From an uncultured Candidatus Nitrosopelagicus sp. (GTDB lineage: Archaea > Thermoproteota > Nitrososphaeria > Nitrososphaerales > Nitrosopumilaceae), in NCBI GenBank assembly GCA_937896695.1, contig CALBOT010000034.1, positions 1 through 5,710 of the forward strand: DNA of 5,710 nucleotides, read 5' to 3'. Position 1 is the stretch's first letter. Each line of letters starts with the position of its first letter. This document shows, piece after piece, positions 1-5,318 of the stretch. The notes beneath the pieces are model-generated. The model was given only the letters and a program-made list of their open reading frames with translations. It did no database searches and had not been told where the DNA came from. The position numbers were made by a program, and so were the translations under genes.

Positions 1-1508
1 GTTAATTTTTCACAATCTTCCGGAACTGGTTCTGTTACATTAGGATTCACCATAGGTTCTATAGGTCCACTAATTCCATTACAATCATTTGATGGTACTG
101 GATTACCGTTTGAATCGGTGTATGTTGGACAATCAGATTGTCTAATAACATTATCAATTGCATCAAATGTTGGACTTGCAACTGATATTGGCAATTTTTG
201 TCCGGAGGTTAAGTATACTGATGATTTATCTCCGTTAATATCTTCTACAACAAAATTATTTGCTGCTCCTCCTCCAACACTAGTTGATTGGCCGTTTCTA
301 ATAACGGTAATTGGTGATCCTTCAGGAGCATCTCCACTTTGCCATGGTTGTGGTTGTATATACGCTGATGGATCTTTTGGTGTTGTTTGTGATCCAAATC
401 GTATACTTTGTCCCATACGTCCTTGTAATAAAAAATCACCTTCATATGGTTGTAAGTTTCCAATATTACCTTTTTCTACAAAATCATTACCAGGTGGTGT
501 TGTTAGTTTATTTTGATTCCTACCACCTCCTCCGCCACCTTGTTGTTTACTGGTATTTGGATTAGGATTATTGCCTGCTATTTCAGCTTGACGTTGAGAT
601 TCTTCTTCTTTCTTTGCCGCTTGCTGTTCAGGTACTAGTCCTAAGTATCCTGTTATGGTATCAATATCACCATCAGATTCTAAAAAATCTCCTACGAATC
701 CTTGTTCTCGTAAATCTTCTTTTAAGGATTCAATTCTTTTTTCAAATCGATCAATAAATTCTTCTACTCTATCTTCTGCTTCACTTTCAGAATTAGCATT
801 ATAATATACTCTTTGATATGTTGGACTTTCTGGATTATTTAAGTCTAATAATTTTTGTTCTAATTCTTGAAAATCAGCAATATCTTGATCACTTAATTCT
901 CCTTTAGAATAATCAGGAAATGTATTTATAGTTTTTGCAGATCCGTCCAAACTACTTCCAGCTGGTTTTTTATTGACAACTGATGGATTACCTGATTCCG
1001 TATTTGCATATGCTTGTGATTTAGATGTTTGTTTTCCATCTTGCATAGTTTGATTACTTCCGCCTATACCTCCTGCATTAGCTCCTGGGTTCATATTGGC
1101 TTCAACATTACCTCTTATCGATATTGGAGGTAGATAAAACCATTCAGTATCAAACTGTACACTTCCTTCTTTCTTACCAGTTTTATTATCTGGTGGCGCG
1201 GCCCCCATATTTGAACCAGGTCCTTGATACATAATAACATGTTCACCTACTAAAGGTATACGTGTATAATTCATATCAGCTGGAAAAGCTACAATCGTAT
1301 CACCTGATAATCCTCCTGGAATACCTCCTTGGTTTCCAGTCATTGTAACTTCTATTTCACCACGATATTTAGAATCAGCTGCATCTTGTCCAACTGCTTT
1401 ACCTTCTTTATCTCGCTTCTTTTTCTTTTCAGCACTAGTTTTTTGGTTGAATGCATTTTCAGTGCTAATTACTTCACCAAATCCCCATGCTATACCTGTT
1501 TGACTCAT
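1..1508 (-). CDS. T4-like baseplate hub (gp5-like) structural protein, 3' end missing
   Basis: The frame is open from an ATG at 1508 to the left edge, giving 502 visible residues with no stop, so the C-terminus is outside the window. The start is supported by AGGAG seven bases upstream and by an ATGA overlap with the preceding gene. Residues about 45-140 are beta-rich (KYRGEIEV, IPLVGEHVIMYQGP, FYLPPISIRGN) and look like the OB-fold that opens T4 gp5. A low-complexity Asn/Gly/Ser stretch (about 140-200) and an acidic helical segment (about 204-310) follow, then six glycines (324-329). The motif YEGDFLLQGRMGQSIRFGS at 355-373 is one I associate with baseplate hub proteins of marine T4-like phages. 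Three cysteines (460, 476, 499) lie near the visible end. No lysozyme-like motif is seen. The likely role is central baseplate hub or spike of the contractile tail. The family call is from memory of motifs and could instead be another baseplate protein. Confidence 0.6.
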   Translation of the reverse strand, partial: MSQTGIAWGFGEVISTENAFNQKTSAEKKKKRDKEGKAVGQDAADSKYRGEIEVTMTGNQGGIPGGLSGDTIVAFPADMNYTRIPLVGEHVIMYQGPGSNMGAAPPDNKTGKKEGSVQFDTEWFYLPPISIRGNVEANMNPGANAGGIGGSNQTMQDGKQTSKSQAYANTESGNPSVVNKKPAGSSLDGSAKTINTFPDYSKGELSDQDIADFQELEQKLLDLNNPESPTYQRVYYNANSESEAEDRVEEFIDRFEKRIESLKEDLREQGFVGDFLESDGDIDTITGYLGLVPEQQAAKKEEESQRQAEIAGNNPNPNTSKQQGGGGGGRNQNKLTTPPGNDFVEKGNIGNLQPYEGDFLLQGRMGQSIRFGSQTTPKDPSAYIQPQPWQSGDAPEGSPITVIRNGQSTSVGGGAANNFVVEDINGDKSSVYLTSGQKLPISVASPTFDAIDNVIRQSDCPTYTDSNGNPVPSNDCNGISGPIEPMVNPNVTEPVPEDCEKL

Positions 1509-1882
1509 TTAGTATCTCCTAAATTTATTTCGTCTTGTTCTTTATGAATAGCATCTAATTCTTCTTGTGCGGTTTGTAATAATCTTGCTTTTTCTTCTTC
1601 TGACATTCCGTATTCATCTCCTCCATCCTTATTTGCAGATCCAACTAATCGTTGTACTACAGCTGCAAGTTTAACTAAATGTTCATCGTTTTTAACTGAT
1701 ACATCTAAGTATTCTTTTATTAACGGAACTATTACTGTTGCATCTCCTATATTTTTGATTAGAGGCTGTAATTCTTGAATTAATGTGTTGATTTGTCTAT
1801 CTTTCTTTTTAGAATTATGATAGATATCTTTCATTAAATCAGAAAATGTAGTTCCTTTGAATAACTCAAATTCATCATGCAT
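1505..1882 (-). CDS. Conserved T4-like phage protein of unknown function, all-helical
   Basis: This 125-residue protein starts at an ATG with AAGGAG seven bases upstream and ends in TGA, overlapping the hub-like gene start as ATGA. It opens with MHDEFELFKGTTFSDLMKDI. A charged helix (24-45) is followed by a conserved-looking middle, IGDATVIVPLIKEYLD (45-60), then the helix NDEHLVKLAAVVQRLV (65-80). A Gly/Asp linker (84-92) leads to an acidic C-terminal helix (93-118). No signal peptide, membrane segment, cysteines or catalytic motif is visible. I recall similar proteins beside late sigma and baseplate genes in marine T4-like phages, always without a known function. Its position between sigma factor and hub gene, and its coupling to the hub gene, suggest a late or assembly role such as a chaperone or minor baseplate part. 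That is inference only. Confidence 0.8.
   Translation of the reverse strand: MHDEFELFKGTTFSDLMKDIYHNSKKKDRQINTLIQELQPLIKNIGDATVIVPLIKEYLDVSVKNDEHLVKLAAVVQRLVGSANKDGGDEYGMSEEEKARLLQTAQEELDAIHKEQDEINLGDTK
1516..1520 (-). promoter_or_regulatory. Ribosome binding site of the hub-like gene
   Basis: The minus strand reads AGGAG, then seven bases (ATACTAA), then the ATG at 1508. It lies inside the end of the preceding 125-residue gene, and the two genes share an ATGA. This fixes the start at 1508 and suggests coupled translation. Confidence 0.75.
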
Positions 1883-1889
1883 TGTTATA

Positions 1890-1895
1890 CTCCTT
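1890..1895 (-). promoter_or_regulatory. Strong ribosome binding site of the 125-residue protein gene
   Basis: AAGGAG sits seven bases before the ATG at 1882, inside the 31-base gap after the sigma factor stop at 1914-1916. The gap (1883-1913) is otherwise A/T-rich. I see no TATAAATA late-promoter box or hairpin in it. Confidence 0.75.
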
Positions 1896-1913
1896 TAAAA
1901 TAAATATGTACAA

Positions 1914-2717
1914 CTATGATTTATGGGTGCCTATAAACCCCTTTTGTGAATATCTTAAAAACATATCAGAATAATGTTTTTTCATGATATTAACAACTTT
2001 AGTAATATTTTGAGTTTTAAGGCCGGTTCGTTCTCTTATAAGAATATATAATGCCTTTTTATTGAAGTTTTCTATGTTTTCACGTATTCTAAACAACTCT
2101 AATAAAGTATCTGCAACAATTATATCTCTTTTATTAGTAAATATATTACTAAGATTGGTAGAATAATATTCTACAAATTGATCTGTAAAATCTCGTAAAG
2201 ATTCTTGATAATCTGAATACACCAGTTCACCACCTAAATCTCTACTATCATCAATAACTGTTAGATCCGTTCTAGCTTTCATTTTTGCATAGTTTGCATT
2301 ATTTGCTATAATAAGATAATTTTTTGCTATAATTGAAAAATATGAAAAAGCTTTTCCTTTATCTAATTGATATTTATGTATTTTTTCATTTAAGAATGCA
2401 ACTACTTCGCATTTAACATCTTGATATGGAACATCAAAATAATAAAATTTAAATGTATGAATAATATTTTCTGCTAACTTATCAAATGCATAATGTATAT
2501 GTTCTGAATATACTTTATTACGTTTCATATAATCTTCTTCATTATTATATGCAACAATTGCTTGATCTGTTATATATGTAAAATATTGTTTCTTTGTTGG
2601 TTTTCTACCACGTCTTTTTTTCTTTGGAAGTTTAGCTTCTTCTTCTAATCGTAACTTGTCTTCTTCAAGCCAATTATAAAATTTATCTACTGGCGATAAT
2701 TTGATTTGTTCATTCAT
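1914..2717 (-). CDS. gp55: T4 gp55-type late-transcription RNA polymerase sigma factor
   Basis: This 267-residue protein should bind host RNA polymerase core and direct it to phage late promoters, as T4 gp55 does together with gp33 and the sliding clamp. Residues about 72-150 look like sigma region 2: HYAFDKLAENIIHTFKFYY (75-93), then DVPYQDVKCEVVAFLN (95-110), then DKGKAFSYFSIIAKNYLI (119-136). The last matches the 'KG..F..YF...A...' core- and promoter-contacting helices. Residues 221-257 (KALYILIRERTGLKTQNITKVVN...) look like a helix-turn-helix. The N-terminus is acidic and is followed by a very basic patch, KKKRRGRKPTKK (32-43), with an AT-hook-like RGRKP core. At 267 residues it is clearly longer than T4 gp55 (about 185). 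The start is supported by GGAG seven bases upstream and by a TAATG junction with the previous gene. A gp55-like call is firm at the sigma-family level. Promoter specificity is inferred. Confidence 0.82.
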   Translation of the reverse strand: MNEQIKLSPVDKFYNWLEEDKLRLEEEAKLPKKKRRGRKPTKKQYFTYITDQAIVAYNNEEDYMKRNKVYSEHIHYAFDKLAENIIHTFKFYYFDVPYQDVKCEVVAFLNEKIHKYQLDKGKAFSYFSIIAKNYLIIANNANYAKMKARTDLTVIDDSRDLGGELVYSDYQESLRDFTDQFVEYYSTNLSNIFTNKRDIIVADTLLELFRIRENIENFNKKALYILIRERTGLKTQNITKVVNIMKKHYSDMFLRYSQKGFIGTHKS

Positions 2718-3004
2718 TAGTTAACTCCACGATTTAGGTCTTCCATCACTTCTTTAATAAGTTTAAATGATGTGCCTACTTCGTCTGATGCTTCAAATGC
2801 TCCTTGCCTATCAGCGTTCCTAATTTCAGAGTTGGCTTGATTTACTTTTGTTTTTAGTCCGTTAAAATATTCGTAATAATCTAAATTAGATTGTTCTAAG
2901 TCTGATATATAATCAGATTGATCTTCTTGTTTTCTCAATTGGTTGATATTAACAAATACTGACACAACCAATAGAACTGATAATACTATAATTGTTGTTA
3001 TCAT
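2717..3004 (-). CDS. Small membrane-anchored phage protein of unknown function
   Basis: This 95-residue protein has one N-terminal hydrophobic helix (residues 2-20, rich in Ile/Leu/Val) followed by a charged stretch. That pattern predicts an inner-membrane anchor or an uncleaved signal with the rest in the cytoplasm. Residues 24-62 are heptad-like and coiled-coil prone (DYISDLEQSNLDYYEYFNG). The C-terminal motif DRQGAFEASDEVGTSF (65-80), continuing as KLIKEVMEDLN, is what I recall as conserved in small hypothetical proteins of marine T4-like phages. The start ATG overlaps the HD gene stop (ATGA) and has GGAG seven bases upstream. Its TAA stop overlaps the sigma factor ATG. Tight coupling on both sides suggests coordinated output with the sigma factor. 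Function is unknown. Confidence 0.8.
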   Translation of the reverse strand: MITTIIVLSVLLVVSVFVNINQLRKQEDQSDYISDLEQSNLDYYEYFNGLKTKVNQANSEIRNADRQGAFEASDEVGTSFKLIKEVMEDLNRGVN

Positions 3005-3798
3005 TTCTTATCTCCAAATAAATCGTCAAACATTTTCATAGCAGCTCCTGCTTCTCCTTTAGAAGCAATTGCTCCTAATTTTTGCATCTTAGCTGATTTG
3101 CTATATGTATTTTTTGCGGGCGCTGTTTTAAATGGTGTTGATGTCGATTTTGTCTTTGCCCATCTTTCGTATTCTATTCTTGCTGCCATACAATCTGCTT
3201 GGTGCATTACAAAACCTAAATTAGTTTTCAATTTTGAATCAGCTGTTCTTGACATGAAATAAGGTTTATTATTTTCATCATATAATCCATCTGTTAATTT
3301 TATACCTAACATTTCATTCCAAGTTATACTAATACCATAATGTTGCAATAACCAAATAGATAAATCATTTACAAGAGTAAATTGATTATTAGGATTGACT
3401 TTATACATTCTTCCCATATTTTTTCTATGCCATTCAGAGTCATTAGGAATATATGTTTCATTTCCTTCTCCAGGAAATCCCATCTTTCCAATATCATGAT
3501 TTAATGCAACAAAGATTAATTCTTCTTCAGTATATCCAGACATATCTGCTCCCATTTCTGTCCAAAGTTTATATACTTGTTTTGCACATTTAATTACTCT
3601 CAATACATGATCTACATAACCGCCTTCAAATGCATTATGATAATGATCAATACTTGAAGCTGGTTGCATTGACATTCTTTCTTCAAGATCTGTATACATT
3701 GCTAAAAGTTTTTCTTTTCTTTCTCCTTTAAAGTTATCTTCAATAACCTTAATTAAATCGTTCCAATTTTGTACTATTTGTTCTGCTGATAATTTCAT
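3001..3798 (-). CDS. HD-domain metal-dependent phosphohydrolase
   Basis: This 265-residue protein carries the HD signature in order: H64 (GGYVDHVLRV), H101-D102 (LNHDIGKMG) and D202 (MHQADCMAARIEYERW). It also has H52 and H54 just before the first motif, and H124 and H153 between motifs as possible extra metal ligands. The 'YHNAFEGGYVDHVLRV' arrangement resembles the HD domain of YhaM-type 3'-5' exoribonucleases, but no OB nucleic-acid-binding domain precedes it. HD enzymes use one or two metals to cleave phosphate esters of nucleotides, cyclic dinucleotides, (p)ppGpp or RNA. The substrate cannot be read here. After about residue 215 comes a Thr/Ser/Ala/Lys-rich linker, then a short acidic-hydrophobic tail, KMFDDLFGDKK. 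The gene starts four bases after the groES stop, without a clear ribosome binding site, and overlaps the next gene by four bases. Confidence 0.85.
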   Translation of the reverse strand: MKLSAEQIVQNWNDLIKVIEDNFKGERKEKLLAMYTDLEERMSMQPASSIDHYHNAFEGGYVDHVLRVIKCAKQVYKLWTEMGADMSGYTEEELIFVALNHDIGKMGFPGEGNETYIPNDSEWHRKNMGRMYKVNPNNQFTLVNDLSIWLLQHYGISITWNEMLGIKLTDGLYDENNKPYFMSRTADSKLKTNLGFVMHQADCMAARIEYERWAKTKSTSTPFKTAPAKNTYSKSAKMQKLGAIASKGEAGAAMKMFDDLFGDKK

Positions 3799-3802
3799 AT
3801 TC

Positions 3803-4105
3803 TTATTTTGTTGATACCATTACTATTTCTGACTCTCTTACTAGTATATATCTTTCATCTTCAAATGTAACTTCATTTCCATTTTTACCTGATAATAATC
3901 TTGTTGGAGTTAATACTGTATCTCCTATCTTACATGTCATTGATATTCTATCACCTGTTTGTGTAAATATTCCAGGACCTACTGCAATAACTTCTGCATA
4001 TCCATATTCAGATTCATTTGCTGAAATTATTATTCCTGATTTGGTTTTTGTTTCATCTTGTTTTCTTTTTAGTAAAAGATGATCTCCCATTGGTTTCATT
4101 TTCAT
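3803..4105 (-). CDS. groES: GroES-type co-chaperonin (Cpn10)
   Basis: This 100-residue protein matches GroES along its whole length (bacterial GroES is about 97). It shows an N-terminal KPMGDHLLLKRKQDETKTKSG, a mobile loop (about 17-33) carrying the hydrophobic tripeptide I25-I26-I27 where E. coli has IVL, AEVIAVGPG (37-45), a roof hairpin (about 45-57), KIGDTVLTP (59-67), and the closing strand YILVRESEIVMV (86-97). A heptamer should cap GroEL in the cytoplasm. Because no GroEL is seen here, it probably works with the host GroEL, as T4 gp31 does for major capsid protein folding. Unlike gp31, the sequence looks plainly bacterial and keeps the roof hairpin. It follows clpP by 11 bases. The first ATG is preferred over M3 because of spacing to AAGGAG. 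Confidence 0.93.
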   Translation of the reverse strand: MKMKPMGDHLLLKRKQDETKTKSGIIISANESEYGYAEVIAVGPGIFTQTGDRISMTCKIGDTVLTPTRLLSGKNGNEVTFEDERYILVRESEIVMVSTK

Positions 4106-4112
4106 AACTATT

Positions 4113-4118
4113 CTCCTT
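4113..4118 (-). promoter_or_regulatory. Ribosome binding site of groES, overlapping the clpP stop
   Basis: AAGGAG lies seven bases before the ATG at 4105 and overlaps the TAA stop of clpP (4117-4119). Ribosomes ending clpP would sit on the groES initiation site, so the two are probably coupled. The spacing picks the first methionine rather than the in-frame ATG two codons later. Confidence 0.75.
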
Positions 4119-4755
4119 AAATTATTTGATCAATCACTCCTATATCTAATGCTTGTTCTGCTGATAAAAACATATCCGATCTCATATTATCTTTCCACCA
4201 GATAGCATCTTTTTTTGTTTTTTTAGCTAAGAGTTCATATATATCTTGTTCTACCTTTTTTACAAATTCAACTGTTGCTGTAACATCTGTCAATTTACCT
4301 GATATCATTGATGAAGCTTGATGAAACATAATTGTAGAATTTTTACTTGCCATTCGTACACCAGTACCACATGTAAGAATAATAGATGCGGCTGAAAATG
4401 CTCGGCCTCTACAAATTGTATTTGTTTTTACATCTAATGATTCTATGTAATCAATTATACCCATCATTTCATGAATATCACCACCAGGTGAATTAATCAT
4501 TAAATTTAAAGGATCTGTTTGATTACCTTTAAATTCTTTACCTGTTCGATAATTCAATATATGTCTTATTCTCATCATTAAATCAAACAATGTATGGCCT
4601 TCTATCTCATCATTAAGATATAAAACACCTTCTTCAATTTCAATCTGATTGGCTATTATATCATTAAGTTTTGTATATGGAGATTCTTCCATTAATGCTT
4701 GTTGCATATTTTCTTGCTTGATTGGTCTTGGTCTTTCGTCGTATAAATCACTCAT
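4117..4755 (-). CDS. clpP: ClpP-type ATP-dependent serine peptidase (family S14)
   Basis: This 212-residue protein has the ClpP core: oxyanion-loop motif INSPGGD (87-93), nucleophile S121 in GRAFSAASIILTCG, H145 in MFHQ, and D194 in NMRSDMFLSAEQALDIGVID. These align with Ser97, His122 and Asp171 of mature E. coli ClpP, so the triad is intact. About 40 residues of charged sequence precede the core, and the protein ends just after the final GVIDQII. ClpP forms a tetradecameric chamber and depends on ClpA/ClpX/ClpC ATPases, none of which is visible here. It may use the host unfoldase, mix with host ClpP, or act in virion processing like S14 prohead proteases. The first two are inference, and the last is less likely because T4-type phages use the unrelated gp21. 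There is no clear ribosome binding site, and the 42-base upstream gap is the largest in the window. Confidence 0.92.
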   Translation of the reverse strand: MSDLYDERPRPIKQENMQQALMEESPYTKLNDIIANQIEIEEGVLYLNDEIEGHTLFDLMMRIRHILNYRTGKEFKGNQTDPLNLMINSPGGDIHEMMGIIDYIESLDVKTNTICRGRAFSAASIILTCGTGVRMASKNSTIMFHQASSMISGKLTDVTATVEFVKKVEQDIYELLAKKTKKDAIWWKDNMRSDMFLSAEQALDIGVIDQII

Positions 4756-4763
4756 AATACTTT

Positions 4764-4792
4764 AATATAATAACTTTTTTTCAAAATAACAA
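4764..4792 (-). promoter_or_regulatory. Possible sigma70-like promoter in the gap before clpP
   Basis: On the minus strand TTGTTA (4792-4787) and TATATT (4769-4764) are 17 bases apart in the only sizeable intergenic gap (4756-4797). Transcription would begin almost at the clpP ATG and make a near-leaderless message, which fits the missing ribosome binding site. In sequence this A/T-rich such matches are common, so the call is weak. No T4 late box (TATAAATA) is present in the gap. Confidence 0.2.
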
Positions 4793-4797
4793 ATAAT

Positions 4798-5316
4798 CTA
4801 TAACTTTTTTAATTGACGTTCTAACTTTCGCATTTGAACATTTCCTGCTCGAACATCTTTTTTAAACTTGGCAGTTTTAAGTTTACCTCTGACCATATTC
4901 ATTTGTTGAAGTATTTGAGTCCTTAATTCTTGTTTTTCACGCTTAGTTAATTTTTTCTTTTCAGGTTTTGGTTCTGTTGGTTTAAGAGTTCCTTTTAATT
5001 TAGGTTGTTCAATTCCTTTATGAAATACATTACCTTCTTTATCAACAAACTCTTTCATAAATTGCCAGCCTCTTAATCTACCAGATGATTTATAACCTCC
5101 TTTGATATCAGGTGGTCCAACTGTTTTATTAACACATACATGACATAATACAGCTGTTGTATTTGGACCTACTTCAGTCCAATTATTACATCTTGAATAT
5201 TTTGATAATATTTGCCAACCCCAATATGATTTATCTTCAATGCTATTTCTGCATATCATGTAACGGCGCCCTTGACGATTTCTTGTTTTAAATTTTATAA
5301 CTTCTTTTTTTGCCAT
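4798..5316 (-). CDS. Basic phage protein with four cysteines, unknown function
   Basis: This 172-residue, strongly Lys/Arg-rich protein begins MAKKEVIKFKTRNRQGRRYM. Its N-terminal half has four cysteines, C22, C43, C58 and C61 (the last two in LCHVC), with aromatic residues between them (YWGWQ). This is compatible with a small zinc-binding fold of irregular spacing. The middle, GRLRGWQFMKEFVDKEGNVF (79-98), followed by HKGIEQPKLKGTLKPTEP, is a stretch I recall from hypothetical proteins of marine T4-like phages. A Pro/Lys linker (107-121) leads to a basic helical, coiled-coil-prone tail (123-172). It could bind nucleic acid or a virion partner, but neither can be shown. It starts two bases after the preceding gene, without a visible ribosome binding site, so coupled re-initiation is likely. 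Confidence 0.8.
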   Translation of the reverse strand: MAKKEVIKFKTRNRQGRRYMICRNSIEDKSYWGWQILSKYSRCNNWTEVGPNTTAVLCHVCVNKTVGPPDIKGGYKSSGRLRGWQFMKEFVDKEGNVFHKGIEQPKLKGTLKPTEPKPEKKKLTKREKQELRTQILQQMNMVRGKLKTAKFKKDVRAGNVQMRKLERQLKKL

Positions 5317-5318
5317 AC

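Noticed and set aside
118..516. Open frame of 132 codons on the plus strand
   Set aside because: It lies wholly antisense to the hub-like gene, has no ribosome binding site, and its translation looks like the complement of Gly/Asn/Pro-rich codons. The minus-strand frame has family-like motifs.
245..565. Short open frames at 245-463 (minus) and 311-565 (plus)
   Set aside because: Both are alternative-frame shadows inside the hub-like gene with biased, low-complexity translations and no start signals.
923..930. Exact T4 late-promoter box TATAAATA on the minus strand
   Set aside because: It lies deep inside the hub-like gene, not before any start. About one such octamer is expected by chance in an A/T-rich window of this size.
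1329..1547. Plus-strand open frame rich in Phe, Ser and Cys
   Set aside because: It is antisense to the Lys-rich start of the hub gene and the end of the 125-residue gene. Poly-Lys codons read backwards give Phe/Leu, which creates a false membrane-like peptide.
1921..1942. Possible hairpin (GGGT...ACCC) near the end of the sigma gene
   Set aside because: The stem is only four base pairs, with no following T-run on the minus strand, and it is inside coding sequence, so it is not a credible terminator.
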